A stretch of 64,000 bases of DNA, from assembly GCA_022702545.1 (NCBI GenBank), contig JAHRBC010000001.1, positions 558,001 through 622,000 on the forward strand. The letters are read 5' to 3'. The first letter of the stretch is position 1; each line of letters begins with the position of its first letter. Position numbers and translations under genes: made by a program. The notes below the pieces were generated by a model. It was not told where the DNA came from. It saw nothing but the letters and a program-made list of their open reading frames with translations, and did not search any database. Below, in pieces: positions 13,625-25,257 of the stretch. This DNA comes from Phycomyces nitens (lineage: Eukaryota > Mucoromycota > Mucoromycetes > Mucorales > Phycomycetaceae).

Positions 13625-13695
13625 GGCTTCCTAGTTAAATGGCATAATACCCTCCATTTCGGAGGGAGGTCCCGGTTCGAATCCTGGAGGAGCCA
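13625..13695 (+). tRNA. tRNA-like cloverleaf, isotype uncertain
   Basis: The 71 nt fold as acceptor 7 bp (GGCTTCC with AGGAGCC, one mismatch), D stem GTTA/TAAT, anticodon stem CCCTC/GAGGG (perfect), T stem CCCGG/CCTGG (one mismatch) with loop TTCGAAT, and discriminator A. The B box GGTTCGAATCC is a perfect Pol III consensus and an A-box-like TAGTTAAATGG is present. A run of six T follows at about 13697-13702 and would terminate Pol III. The seven-base anticodon loop is CATTTCG: position 33 is A instead of the nearly invariant U. By position the anticodon is TTT (Lys); shifted by one it would be TTC (Glu). It is either a pseudo-tRNA, an organelle-derived copy or a divergent gene. No intron is visible. 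Confidence 0.55.
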
Positions 13696-14637
13696 ATTTT
13701 TTTCATTGCAACTTTGTTTGGTTACACAAGTGTCTTAGACGTTATTTTGATGAATCCGTAAAATCTGAAGATACTTAACCACAGTACTTATTTATGCGCA
13801 GCAAAATTTTCTTGAGCATTAACAACAGTACAATGTTTCTTTTTTTTTTATTCTTATCATATAATAACTACTGCGGATAGAAAAATATTTTAACCCAAAA
13901 TTGCTCAATTAGTATATGGAGTAAAAGTTTTCTTTTTTCTTCATGAGACTCAAGCCGAGTATTTTTTTTTTTTTTTCAAATTATGATATTGGTTGCTGAG
14001 AGTATTGGTCAATACAAACAGAGTGCTGTTTAGTCTCTCTTAAACTGAACAGGGTATTGACGAAATCTAGTCATCACTGTAAGATCATAGTTTTATTGCT
14101 TGGTTTACAAGTTGGTTTGCATTGTAACTTGTCATTATTATTTCTACTTTTATGGTCTAGTGGTGTCGACCAACATAAAATCTACTCGACTGTCACAATA
14201 AGGGAATAGAATTTGTCTTGTATTAAGCTATCAAATATATGGCTAATCTCTCCTCCTTTAGTATATAAGTCGAAGTTCTATTTGACTCATGGGATTCGAT
14301 AACAACAGAGGGTCTATATTTCCAACCAATTAGACCATCGTAGTTAGATCTTGATCTCAAACTTCTTGTGAATTGTTCATTTTTTTCCCACAAAGTACAT
14401 GTCTTTGAATCGAAATAGCACCAGTGTTTCTATCAAATAATCTCCAATTCTTGCAGGCTATCAAGCTTATATACATAACCCCCCAAATTTGAGGTCTCAG
14501 ATACACTTTCAACAATCAAGTAAATCCAGTATCCTGCTTCGTTATTTCTCCTATTCATTATATACACACTCAGTGCCTCTATAACTTTGTGATTATACAG
14601 GTTAAAGATTATATTTTAGCTGATGAAAAATAGGCGC

Positions 14638-15960
14638 TTATTTAATAAAGTGTACTTCCACCTTTATACTTTTTAACAACCAATAGTCCTTTATGGATTC
14701 AAGCCGATACTTGTTACATACACTTATAGTAATATTTTTGCACTCCTCTTTCAGAGCAGCTTTTAACGTCTTTAAAGTTGTAGGCCGGAAATGTCTTGAC
14801 CGGACATAGGCATCCAAAAGATTCGAGATATTCTCAATGGTGTCAAGACCTGAACTTTGACGGCAATTCAGGAACATCCATGCCAATGTCTTTCTTGCAC
14901 TGTTTTTAAATTTCTGCCTTATGAGGAGTAGTATTATATGCTTTAAAAATAGTATTGTATAAAATTCTTGTATGGAAGACTGCCTGCAGTACTTTATAGA
15001 TATTTGCCTTCATATTGTTCTTTAGGACAACAAGGGATCCGATGCTTCCGTGCCAGATACACCATATACCTTTACTGATCCACCATTGTTGTGTTTTAGG
15101 GTATTAAAACAATAAAAAATAGTAATGGAGATATAGACAGTAAGTGAGTACTTTGAGACTGTATATAAGCTTGTCTTTATTAAAATACAAAATGTGCCGC
15201 TCTTTGTATACTCTTTCAATATACTATTACACAAGATCTTGGACTTCTTGATACGTGGGGTCTTTCACCATATTAAGATATTAGATGGAGTAAGCTTCTG
15301 AGCTCAACATCCATATTACTATTATTCTGATGCATTGCTATAATTCTTTTATCGTACCTTATTAGCTCTCAGCTAATCTGTATTTATAGCTTATATATGT
15401 AAAATATACATTACTAAGGCTGGATCACCACAACCATATCTGTGAACCTTGAATTAGAGATACTCAATATTATGTTCCTTGTCTGGTCTTCCCCACACAT
15501 TGGCGAACCAATTTGTTTTTGAAAGAGTAAAATGCGACTCATCACTCCAAATTACTTATTTCAATTATTTATTCCAATTAATTATTGCTTGATCCCATCT
15601 CTTTTGTACTGATATATTAGCCTGCTTTAATAAAGGCTTGGTAACTAAAACACAGATGTTAAACCTCAAACCGTGTAAAGTTTGGCGAATATTATTTTCG
15701 GAGATAGTGTTGCAATCATCTCTTCGGCTTCACCAGTAACATCTTTCAATGTTTTTTTTTGTAGTTTTTTGCATCATTTTTTTAATATGCGGTTTGTCTT
15801 TGACACTGAGACTTCTAGGTCTCACTGGATGATGTACATTCTCTACAGAGTTAGCTTTATTATACTTTTCTATAATATAGAAAGTTTTTCTTTCCTCTAC
15901 ATTTTTGTATCGTGAAATCCCCGGAATTGTCATTTTACTTTGATTCATTCCAACCATAAT
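14638..15960 (-). pseudogene. Tc1/mariner transposase pseudogene split by a solo LTR
   Basis: Read from 15960 leftwards, the pieces follow the family in order. They are a linker with SVENVHHPVRPRSLSVKDK and the IRQTLHGL second HTH, then VIWSDESHFTL (first catalytic Asp, WSDES) and KTNWFANVW. A 346-bp LTR (15087-15432) interrupts here. Then come WHGSIGSLVVLKNNM, a decayed DN-P-H region, and SGLDTIENISNLLDAYVRSR (family: PDLNPIENLWxxLDRxVRxR). The end is TTLKTLKAALKEECKNI, and the stop is at 14638. Several stops and frame changes lie between the pieces, so no functional transposase is made. The element belongs to the DD34E/Tc1 group by spacing and signatures. The first HTH and the terminal inverted repeats were not located. 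Confidence 0.85.
15087..15432 (-). mobile_element. Solo LTR, family 1, inserted in the Tc1 pseudogene
   Basis: 346 bp starting TGTTGTG and ending CACCACA, flanked by the perfect 5-bp duplication ACCAT (15082-15086 and 15433-15437). Two further copies lie at 20269-20617 and 23226-23574. On its sense (minus) strand it reads TGTGG...AACA, with a TATA-like box followed by AATAAA, as expected for an LTR promoter/polyadenylation region. No internal retrotransposon coding sequence remains, so it is a solo LTR left by LTR-LTR recombination. Removing it restores the order of the transposase reading. Confidence 0.88.
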
Positions 15961-16726
15961 GTATTCTTCTGCAGATAATTATTGTTTGTACTTTCTCTGA
16001 TACATGATTTCTTTGTTTGATAAAACGGAACAAGACATTGTTATAAGGTCAAGACTAACGAGGAAAGTAAAATAAAATGGTGTGTGAAGATAAATACACA
16101 GAATTCGAATCTGGAAATTCAAATTTGTAGGGTACTGTAAGTGAAGTGGAGTCGCACTATCGATAAAACAGGAGAGTTTGTTGATAGAGTAATAAGAAGT
16201 ATGCTTTTTAAGTGACAAGACCCTGTGCCGCTAAAGGAACGTAAGGCGGGTTATTAAGGAGAAGTATTGCCCACTCATTGATAAAGAAGGGAATCATAAT
16301 GGCTAGAAAGCAAACCTCTCGTGTAAAAAACATAAAACAAAACTCGAAAAGCTAGTACCTATGAGAAGTCATGCCACAAATTATAGCGTGCCGTGCTACC
16401 GGTATAGATTTTTGACATCGTAAAATAGAGATAAATAATAGAGTATAGTTTGCTGCCATCCCTTATATACTATATGTGATTTAAAAAAGAAAGATTGTAT
16501 GTAGACTTAGATATACAGTTAAAAAAAAAGAGTTTCTTAATTTGCTATTAAAACACACAATCCACCTGCTGGCTAGAGATGATAAGCCTAAAATAACTAA
16601 AGCTCTCTTTGGAAGTTTTAAAAAGTGTCATTTATTCTGTTTTTAGTTTTTCATACGATTTAATATATATATATATATATATATATCTGGAAATGATAAT
16701 AGATGAATATATTAATCACCTTTAAT
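15961..16726. other. AT-rich spacer left of the first composite unit
   Basis: AT-rich DNA with a (TA)n tract at about 16662-16686. No coding region or repeat copy shared with the other units was recognised before about 16727, where similarity to the copy starting near 28950 begins. Confidence 0.45.
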
Positions 16727-16896
16727 AGCAAAGTATGAAGAGGCAGCAAAACTAATGCTTTTTTGTAAAAATTGTTAAAGGAAAGATTTGCATAATAATT
16801 TTTATACTATCTGATAGTATAAATGAACGATTAATTGGATTGAGATCAAAGAAATAGGAATATTATGGGCCCAAATGGTTTATTTGCATAATAGAA

Positions 16897-17220
16897 TCAT
16901 TCTATAGAAATTTTGCAAATTTCGAAAATATACAGAGCTTCGGGTTCCAGCTCAGAAGGGTCCATAATGATTCTGATATCATCATCTTCGTCTTTGGCAC
17001 AAAGGGAATTGTAGTCGAAATCCGTAGCTGAGGCAGATGCAGTAAGGACAGGGAGGCTAGCCGATTCTAATATTTTTTATGAGATTAAAGTTATTTTTTT
17101 GACGTTGTTATTTTATATTTTACCAATTAGAGAATCTGAAATTTCTCTCTTGCAAGGGACACTCGGTCTTGTAGAGATCTTTGAGGATGCTTGAGCAGAA
17201 AGGATTTGGTTGAACACCAT
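16897..17220 (-). CDS. Unit A copy of the 'MFGQ' two-exon small gene (88 aa, intact)
   Basis: ATG at 17220; exon 1 17124-17220, intron 17067-17123 (57 nt, GTAAAA...ATTAG), exon 2 16897-17066 with stop TGA at 16897-16899. The total is 267 nt (88 aa). The N-terminal third is Ser/Thr-rich with a Cys (SVPCKR) and ends SDSLI. The C-terminal half is acidic (CAKDEDDDIRIIMDPSELEPEA) and finishes with a hydrophobic stretch (YIFEICKI). No signal peptide or known domain. The same gene, with the intron at the same place, occurs in units B, C and D, always on the minus strand. An intact frame and splice sites in A and B suggest it can be expressed. Function unknown; a cargo or accessory gene of the repeat is an inference. 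Confidence 0.55.
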
Positions 17221-18634
17221 AAGTGAGTAGCTAGCAGGAAAACGAATAAAGAGCATTAGGGAAAATGACTGACTGTTTATATAGGATATTCTGGTGACTG
17301 TGAAGAGACTGAGACAAAGTATTGTATGTTCATCTAGAGAGTCTTGTCTCGGAGTTATTCTGTTTCATGCGATTATTCTCAAGCGTATATTTGTTCTATG
17401 CATATATGTCAATATACGTCATTAGAATATCTATAGATCCACTGTGTTTTCATTGGAGTATAATAAAATATTTACGATCGTAAGTATATGACTTGATAAT
17501 TTTTATTGCTCCGTTAAACTCTTGTTAATAAATCATGGGATATAATGTATTATGATGAATCATTAGAAAGATATATTTACTAAACACTAGAAAGACTGCT
17601 GGGGTGGTTTTATCGATTAACGATCCGAGTTGTTTAAACACCATCAGTCTCAATATCATTCAATAATAATATAAAAATATACAAAAGTATATAAATATAG
17701 TAGCCGTATATTAATGAATTAAAGACATTTAGTTTTAAAATGCAAAAAGTCACCTATAAGATGACTTGCCATTCTATGTCAGATATTTGTACAGAAAGTT
17801 CAATTGCATATTTAACACTGAAATAATGGTCAATTATAATAAAACTTTTATAATTTGTTTTAAATCTATTACCACTTTGAACAATAGCTATTATTTAACT
17901 CGTATTTCTATTTTATAAAAAAATGTTTTCTATTATTCATTTGCTGCGACTTCTGATTAAATACAGACTCATACCAATAATTATAGTGCTTGACAGACAA
18001 TTTACAAAGTATAGAGCCAATACTAAATTTATCTTGCTTCTTTTCAGCCACTTTTCTCATTTGACTCATACCATGTCTTAATATATTGACAGCAAAATGC
18101 TTAAAATAGGAAGAGATAACAAAAGTTCATTTCCAAAGGAGCAAGAATATTTTACAAAGCTTATTAATGAGCTTGATAAATGACATTTGGTCTCTTAAAT
18201 AAAAAGTTTTGCTTTCGATTATCAGAAGTGTTCCAGTATTTATATCAGACACAATAGGTCATTATCTACCAAAGTCTACAGATCACGAAATTATATGTCG
18301 ATTTTGTATGTATTTTTTTGAGCTAGCTAAAAGTCATGACTATCAATAGTATAGAACAGAAGACAGCAACCAATCGATAATAGTGGGATATATAAACCAT
18401 ATATAAGTGAAACACAGACTCCACAGTTGAATTCTGGTCATTACTTGCTAATAACACTAGCAAGTTAACACCTTTAAAAAAGCTACACACAAACTAGACA
18501 TATACGATATACTACTAAAGTCATAGCCAACCATTAAATAATATGAAACTTGATTACAATGGAATACGAACAATAACATATAAGTAGTCATGGTATTCTT
18601 TCTTAACAATATGATAGTAAAGTATATGTATTTA

Positions 18635-19124
18635 TTAAATAATAATGACAATTAAATTCATTCCAAATAAACATAATCCTTGCGGCTGTTCCAGGTCATT
18701 CATACGTGCTTCATATCTTTCTCTTGCGTGTAAAAATCTGCTGCAACAAAAAAAAAGAGAAATAATAATAAAAAATAGAATAATACATACCCAACGTTTA
18801 GCCAGACGCGCCAAGGATACGACACCGAATGGATTAGCTCACTCGATGAAGGGCCTATCTAAAGCCTCCCACATTTCCCCCAATCTAAACCCACTAATCT
18901 ACCTCCGACCACTCCCAAACCGAAACCTGGAAACCAGGACACCACCAGAGCTCAGTCAGGATCCTCGACACCACTCCTACGATCCCGTTGGCTTGAACCT
19001 CGTATCTAGAGCAAAAAAGAGAAGAAGCTGTGATTGTGTTTGGGGAATGACAATTGGAGTGATGCTTACCGATTATGAGCCCAGTAGACACCTGAGGGTC
19101 TTTGTTACAATTCCACACAGGCAC
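18635..19124 (-). CDS. Conserved multi-exon gene-like segment 'VWNC', unit A copy
   Basis: On the minus strand a splice-consistent series can be read. An exon ending near 19070 (PVWNCNKDPQVSTGLII) is followed by intron 19028-19069 (GTAAGC...CACAG). Exon 18927-19027 (YEVQANGIVGVVSRILTE, LWWCPGFQ) precedes intron 18859-18926 (GTTTCG...CTTTAG). Exon 18791-18858 (GPSSSELIHSVSYPW, RVWLNVG) precedes intron 18741-18790 (GTATGT...TTGCAG). Terminal exon 18635-18740 (RFLHARERYEARMNDLEQP, QGLCLFG) ends in TAA, overlapping an AATAAA signal. Phases agree at all three junctions. The 5' exons are unclear: possible ones lie at about 19226-19660, including ELHIWHACYDVISWGVRVF. No known domain is recognised. 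The same segment recurs in units B, C and the inverted arm. Confidence 0.4.
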
Positions 19125-19260
19125 CTAAAGGACTGGCTGGCTGTATGATGCACATAGAAAGAAGTCAAAATAGATGTTAGTGTATTTGTGCGTCAAAAAA
19201 TAATAATAGTGAATGTGAAAGGTAGAAGCAGATTTTTTCCACGCAAGAGAAAGAGTATGA
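18711..19260. repeat. Inverted repeat pair bracketing the VWNC segment (unit A)
   Basis: 18711-18744 and 19227-19260 are near-perfect reverse complements over about 34 nt (core ACGCAAGAGAAAGA on the outer strands). They are separated by about 480 bp that contain most VWNC exons. The left half overlaps the terminal exon and its 3' splice site. The same arrangement exists in units B and C and in the inverted arm. A transcript through the region could form a stem-loop. Confidence 0.75.
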
Positions 19261-20268
19261 CAGCCGGCTGATAATTTTGTATTCTCTATAGGTGATTAGA
19301 GAAAAAAAGTTAACATTCTGTTCAAGATGATTACCAATGAGCTCTTGACATTACCCCATCTTGTTTTTTGTCATCTTCTTTAAAGGCTGGGAATATGAGT
19401 CGCCTATTTAAAAAAGTAGTGGAAAAGAAGCTCAGTTTAGTTTTGTGCACCAAAGAGACATAATCAAGCTGGCTTTAACAAGATGATGCTCATTGCATTA
19501 GGTACTTACATGAGAGATGTAGCAAAACGCGTAAAAGAGAGAAACAAAACAATCAAACCCCAAGGGTCTGTAAAATACTCTCACACCCCAAGAGATGACA
19601 TCATAACATGCATGCCAAATATGTAACTCTCTATCACTGTGAGAGATTTTGCCAGACAAAATAAATAGCTCCCTTATTGACTGCTATTAGTATCGAAAAT
19701 TATCATTATTAACTTTGGTATGCCTTATTACCTTTAATCTCATACTATATCCAACAAAATAGCATAATATATATATACTTTAATCAGAACATATAATGGT
19801 GGACAACAATGACAATTTAGGATCAAATTATCAGCTTAAAGGCCATTTTACAAGGTAATTTGAATATAATTCCAAGATCTGTTTTCCTTGTAATTAGTTA
19901 TTATTTAAAATTGACTCTCCCATAGATGGAGGTTGGACATAAAGTACTGGGAATAAGCTAATTCGATAAAGATAAATTTTGGGTTTATAGAGGCAATGAG
20001 ATACTGTATACGAATACTAGTGTATTTATTAAATAAATATATCTTGAATAATGAAAAATGTATTAAGACGGTTCAATCTTGCAAAATATATTATTCTTCG
20101 AGATATATGGTTTTTTAGTATCTTTTAAGGGAAATAAGAATACTGTGAGTGTTCTTTATTGAAGAACAAATATTATGATGGTTTTCATACTTATTATTCT
20201 AGTTCAATTATACCCTAGTCTCTTGTGTAATTGTTGGTTATCACTGTTGTGGTGTGAAGTGTATATGA

Positions 20269-20617
20269 TGTTGTGTTTTAGGGTAATAAAAACAATAAAA
20301 AATGATAATAGAGATATAAACAGTAAGTGAGTACTTTGAGACTGTATATAAGCTTGTCTTTATTAAGCTACAAAATGTGCTGCTCTTTATATACTCTTTC
20401 AATATGCTGTTACAAAAGATCTTAGACTTCCTGATACGTGGGGTCTTTCACCACATTAAGATATTAGATGGAGTAAGCTTCTGAGCTCAACATCCATGTT
20501 ACTATTATTCTGATGCATTGCTATACTTCGTCTATCGTACCTTATTAGCTCTCAGCTAATCTGTACTTATAGCTTATGTATATGCAAAATATACATTAAT
20601 AAGGCTGGATCACCACA
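20269..20617 (-). mobile_element. Solo LTR, family 1, at the inner end of the left inverted-repeat arm
   Basis: 349 bp, TGTTGTG...CACCACA, the same family as 15087-15432. The left flank carries TATGA (20264-20268), but the right flank is ATATA, so no target duplication remains. The mirror copy at 23226-23574 has an intact TCATA/TCATA pair. The inner end of this arm therefore stops at the LTR terminus. Confidence 0.85.
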
Positions 20618-20791
20618 ATATACACTCCCAGGAAAAAAGTCATCACACATTTAGACGACTTTTGCCTCCAAAAATATACACCTTATCTTCTTTAACAAAT
20701 ATATTTTTATCTGTTCATTGTAATGCCTTGAGACTTTATTTTCAAACAGTAAATAGTGTATATATTATGAAAATAAAAAAATAAATAATGT

Positions 20792-22909
20792 TTAATATCG
20801 GGTGTTTTCACCATGAGCAGCAATTACAGCCTTAATCTGATCAGACATACTTGCAACAAGCCTTGCACTAAAGTTACGATCTATTTTCTCTCACTCCTTG
20901 GCAATAAAGGCCTTGAGATCTTTAACATTGTTAATATATATCTTTTGCTCTACAACACGGTCTTTCATGGCCTTCCAGATATGCTCAATTGGGTTCAAAT
21001 CAGGGCTTAGAGATGGCCAGTAGTCAAAGTGCTTGATTTGTGATATATTTTTCTACCATTTTGTGTAGGAGCCAGTATGGCAGCTAGTACCATCTCCTTG
21101 GAATGTGAAGATGTCATTATGTTCATCATTCAATTTTTGATACCAAGGGTTAAATTCTTGAGACAAACAGTTGACATATATATCTTGATTGACAGAGTCA
21201 TCAAGTACGGTTAGAGGTCCGAATCCTCCAGCCCAGAAGCAGCCCGCACCATTATTGAACCTTTTCCAAACTTCTCAGTTTGAAGCACATGTCTATCCTG
21301 AAAGCGTTCTTCAGGGTTAAAAAGCACATATGAATCAGAATCATTGCCCTTTACCATGAACCTAGTGTGACTGTATAGAACAGTAATATCTATTTTTCGA
21401 CTTCGGCCTTTCTTTTCTCTTGTTGTACCTGTGAAGCACAGACCTCATTCCGACTATCCAAAAATGTTAAATCTATAATCTTATCGTTCTTAAAGGTGTA
21501 TTACTAGATTTACTTTGCTTAACCAAGATGACAAATTACCAGTCTCGTGTATCTACATCTATATTTTATCAATTCTATTCCACAGTTTACTAGTATAAAT
21601 ATCCCAAAAACATCTATCAATAAAACACATCTAAAGTCTACTCTATTTTTTCGGTTTAATATACTTCAAGGAAGATTCTGCTCTGCTCTTTGGCACTGAT
21701 CGCACTGAGATTGAGAATCTCTAACTATACTACGAATTACTAGCTGTCGTCTGGATCAACTCGCTGAACCAAACATCGTACGTCACACTAGACTCATCTG
21801 ACCAAATAACCCTTCCCCAGTCCTCAGCTGTCAAACTGACTTTGGCTCTTGCCCAACGAAACAAATTATTCTTCCGTTCAGGTGTCAGCCTTGACCTGGG
21901 TAATGATATAAAAAAGCAAATCCATTTGCCCAAAGATAGTTGATAACCGTCTTTCTACATACAGTGATACCAGCAAGTGCAAAAATTTGCCAGTGATACC
22001 CATAGCTCTCGAAAGGATGGTGTTGTGGGTAGGATAAAATATATAAGGGATGAAAGAATTCGTGAGAACTTGTGTAGGATGTTTATTCAAAAGAAAAAGG
22101 TTATGTTTCTACACAGAACTAACTACTGATACTTATATGTTTTCTGATGTATAATTCAGTATGTGCTTTGGTAATATTTATCACGATGAGTCATCTTTCA
22201 GAAGTATTGTCTTTCTGGAAAGATCCAGAGAGACCTATTGATATGATACTTCTCCAGTCAGATCAGCCAGAGAGCTTTGGTAAAGAAGAGCATTTATGCT
22301 ATTGGTAATATTTTAATATTCCGACCCAGATACTCGGGTAATGTTTTAGAATTATTAATTCATTTGTAGTTGTAGTCTCTCAATCAAGTATTCATATAAT
22401 AAAAGAAGTATGTAGATGGAATATGATGATGCCATTCGATAAATATGTATGTATCTGTATATCCCATATTATGGTGATAACGATAATAATAATAAATAAT
22501 AATCAATTATGTGTATGATGATCTGTGTATTAGATAATCTCATAAAGGCAGATCCGTTTGACTGGAATATCTGAGGATATTATTTTATCCTTCAGTCTTA
22601 CTCTCAGATTTAGCAGTGATCAATACACATTTACAACAGATGGCGCCTCACACTCAAACAAAGCGCAGTGTTATCTGTAGTACTGAGTTTTTTAGGCCTT
22701 CCTGACCCAGGATTTGCTGCTGTTGTGCCAGTTTCTTCCCAACGTTTGATGATGCTTCTAATCGTTGATTGAGGGACGTCCATGATGACTTTGATCTCTC
22801 TTGAGGAATGCTTGGTCTTGTGAAGAAAAATAATTCTTCCACAAAGAAGCTCTGACAACTCACGGCGAGGTGTAGTTTTTTCTTTGGATCGTTCTTCAAC
22901 TGATGGCAT
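20792..22909 (-). pseudogene. Tc1/mariner transposase pseudogene split by a solo LTR
   Basis: From the ATG at 22909 come HTH 1 (LLCGRIIFLHKTKHSSREIK, IMDVPQSTIRSIIKRWEE), a linker with GSGRPKKLSTTD and, up to 22644, LSVRRH. After the LTR (22021-22638) the reading resumes (PFESYGYHWQIFALAGITV, then CRKTVINYLWANGFAF). SRLTPERKNNLFRWARAK and WGRVIWSDESSVTY (first catalytic Asp) follow at 21730-21933. After frame changes come VLFNPEERFQDRHVLQ, a decayed middle, and IWKAMKDRVVEQKIYINN, with the end AVIAAHGENTRY and stop at 20792. Frameshifts and stops show it is dead. It is a different Tc1 subfamily from the one at 14638-15960. Confidence 0.85.
22021..22638. mobile_element. Solo LTR, family 2, inside the Tc1 transposase
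   Basis: 618 bp from TGTTGTGGG to TTACAACA, with terminal TGTTGT/ACAACA inverted ends and a perfect 5-bp target duplication GATGG (22016-22020 and 22639-22643). Removing it joins LSVRRH to PFESYG in the transposase. There is no coding capacity inside. No second copy was noticed in this window. Confidence 0.85.
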
Positions 22910-23225
22910 GGGTGTTTTGTTAATGTAGTTTTGTTTTTATAGGCAAAAGAAAACAAGAAGTATTAATTTTTTTTCTAATTTGGGCTGATATGTGATGACT
23001 TTTTATGTCCGAGCATATACAGGAATTTAAAGCACATTATTAGCAATTAACTGATGCGCAACTCTAATAACAAAATCAGTTTTTAATCTATTGCTCCGCT
23101 GACCAAGAACAACTGTGGTATACACACTACGGTTGAGTGGACTACAAACTCCACAACCAATGTTTGGTTACTCTTTGATACTGACCATGGCAAGTTAACA
23201 TCTCAATAGTTACACTCAAGTCATA

Positions 23226-23574
23226 TGTGGTGATCCAGCCTTATTAATGTATATTTTACATATACATAAGCTATAAGTACAGATTAGCTGAGAGCTAATA
23301 AGGTACGATAGACGAAGTATAGCAATGCATCAGAATAATAGTAACATGGATGTTGAGCTCAGAAGCTTACTCCATCTAATATCTTAATGTGGTGAAAGAC
23401 CCCACGTATCAGGAAGTCTAAGATCTTTTGTAACAGCATATTGAAAGAGTATATAAAGAGCAGCACATTTTGTAGCTTAATAAAGACAAGCTTATATACA
23501 GTCTCAAAGTACTCACTTACTGTTTATATCTCTATTATCATTTTTTATTGTTTTTATTACCCTAAAACACAACA
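23226..23574 (+). mobile_element. Solo LTR, family 1, inner end of the right arm
   Basis: 349 bp, TGTGGTGATCC...AACACAACA, flanked by the perfect 5-bp duplication TCATA (23221-23225 and 23575-23579). In this sense orientation a GTATATAAAG box (about 23450) is followed by AATAAA (about 23480), matching LTR promoter/poly(A) layout. It is the only one of the two arm copies with an intact duplication. Confidence 0.9.
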
Positions 23575-24719
23575 TCATATACACTTCACACCACAACAGT
23601 GATAACCAACAATTACACAAGAGACTAGGGTATAATTGAACTAGAATAATAAGTATGAAAACCATCATAATATTTGTTCTTCAATAAAGAACACTCACAG
23701 TATTCTTATTTCCCTTAAAAGATACTAAAAAACCATATATCTCGAAGAATAATATATTTTGCAAGATTGAACCGTCTTAATACATTTTTCATTATTCAAG
23801 ATATATTTATTTAATAAATACACTAGTATTCGTATACAGTATCTCATTGCCTCTATAAACCCAAAATTTATCTTTATCGAATTAGCTTATTCCCAGTACT
23901 TTATGTCCAACCTCCATCTATGGGAGAGTCAATTTTAAATAATAACTAATTACAAGGAAAACAGATCTTGGAATTATATTCAAATTACCTTGTAAAATGG
24001 CCTTTAAGCTGATAATTTGATCCTAAATTGTCATTGTTGTCCACCATTATATGTTCTGATTAAAGTATATATATATTATGCTATTTTGTTGGATATAGTA
24101 TGAGATTAAAGGTAATAAGGCATACCAAAGTTAATAATGATAATTTTCGATACTAATAGCAGTCAATAAGGGAGCTATTTATTTTGTCTGGCAAAATCTC
24201 TCACAGTGATAGAGAGTTACATATTTGGCATGCATGTTATGATGTCATCTCTTGGGGTGTGAGAGTATTTTACAGACCCTTGGGGTTTGATTGTTTTGTT
24301 TCTCTCTTTTACGCGTTTTGCTACATCTCTCATGTAAGTACCTAATGCAATGAGCATCATCTTGTTAAAGCCAGCTTGATTATGTCTCTTTGGTGCACAA
24401 AACTAAACTGAGCTTCTTTTCCACTACTTTTTTTAAATAGGCGACTCATATTCCCAGCCTTTAAAGAAGATGACAAAAAACAAGATGGGGTAATGTCAAG
24501 AGCTCATTGGTAATCATCTTGAACAGAATGTTAACTTTTTTTCTCTAATCACCTATAGAGAATACAAAATTATCAGCCGGCTGTCATACTCTTTCTCTTG
24601 CGTGGAAAAAATCTGCTTCTACCTTTCACATTCACTATTATTATTTTTTGACGCACAAATACACTAACATCTATTTTGACTTCTTTCTATGTGCATCATA
24701 CAGCCAGCCAGTCCTTTAG

Positions 24720-25207
24720 GTGCCTGTGTGGAATTGTAACAAAGACCCTCAGGTGTCTACTGGGCTCATAATCGGTAAGCATCACTCCAATTGTCATTCC
24801 CCAAACACAATCACAGCTTCTTCTCTTTTTTGCTCTAGATACGAGGTTCAAGCCAACGGGATCGTAGGAGTGGTGTCGAGGATCCTGACTGAGCTCTGGT
24901 GGTGTCCTGGTTTCCAGGTTTCGGTTTGGGAGTGGTCGGAGGTAGATTAGTGGGTTTAGATTGGGGGAAATGTGGGAGGCTTTAGATAGGCCCTTCATCG
25001 AGTGAGCTAATCCATTCGGTGTCGTATCCTTGACGTGTCTGGCTAAACGTTGGGTATGTATTTTTATTTTTTTTATTATTTCTCTTTCATTTTTGTTGCA
25101 GCAGATTTCTACACGCAAGAGAAAGATATGAGGCACGTATGGAGGACCTGGAACAGCCGCAAAGATTATGTTTATTTGGAATGAATTTAATTGTTGTTAT
25201 TATTTAA
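24720..25207 (+). CDS. VWNC gene-like segment, inverted-arm copy
   Basis: Same exon/intron signals as the unit A copy, on the plus strand: GTAAGC...CACAG and GTTTCG...CTTTAG introns, then GTATGT...TTGCAG before the terminal exon. It ends with TAA at 25205-25207 overlapping AATAAA. Differences from unit A include a changed Arg codon (CGTATGAATGACC to CGTATGGAGGACC) and Gly to Arg (CAAGGA to CAAAGA). The frame stays open. Confidence 0.4.
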
Positions 25208-25257
25208 TAAATACATATACTTTACTATCATATTGTTAAGAAAGAACATCATGACTA

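Larger units (their letters stand above)
16727..20617. repeat. Composite repeat unit A
   Basis: First of four copies of a unit several kb long. From about 17590 to 20010 it is nearly identical in order and sequence to unit B (about 29800-32190). The part before that is more diverged. It carries the two-exon 88-aa gene (16897-17220, -), an IR-bracketed gene-like segment (18635-19260) and, near its right end, a family-1 solo LTR (20269-20617). From about 18395 to 20617 it is also present as an inverted copy at 23226-25835. I cannot assign the unit to a known transposon class. No transposase or reverse transcriptase of its own is visible, so it is probably non-autonomous or a segmental duplication. 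Confidence 0.8.
20621..23013 (-). mobile_element. Tc1/mariner element in the spacer of the large inverted repeat
   Basis: The ends share an inverted sequence. AAAAAGTCATCACA near 20634-20650 is mirrored by TGTGATGACTTTTT near 22989-23003, consistent with decayed terminal inverted repeats. The enclosed coding remnant is a Tc1-type transposase on the minus strand, itself split by a 618-bp solo LTR. The element lies almost directly against the LTR end at 20617. Confidence 0.65.

Noticed and set aside
18645..19148. 167-codon plus-strand frame repeated at 24696-25136, 30941-31384 and 35349-35856
   Set aside because: It spans what look like proper introns on the minus strand and crosses the poly(A)-like terminal exon backwards. 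The minus-strand spliced reading has better signals, though this is not settled without RNA data.
20813..21010. Plus-strand frame in the Tc1 element
   Set aside because: Shadow of the transposase C-terminus on the opposite strand.
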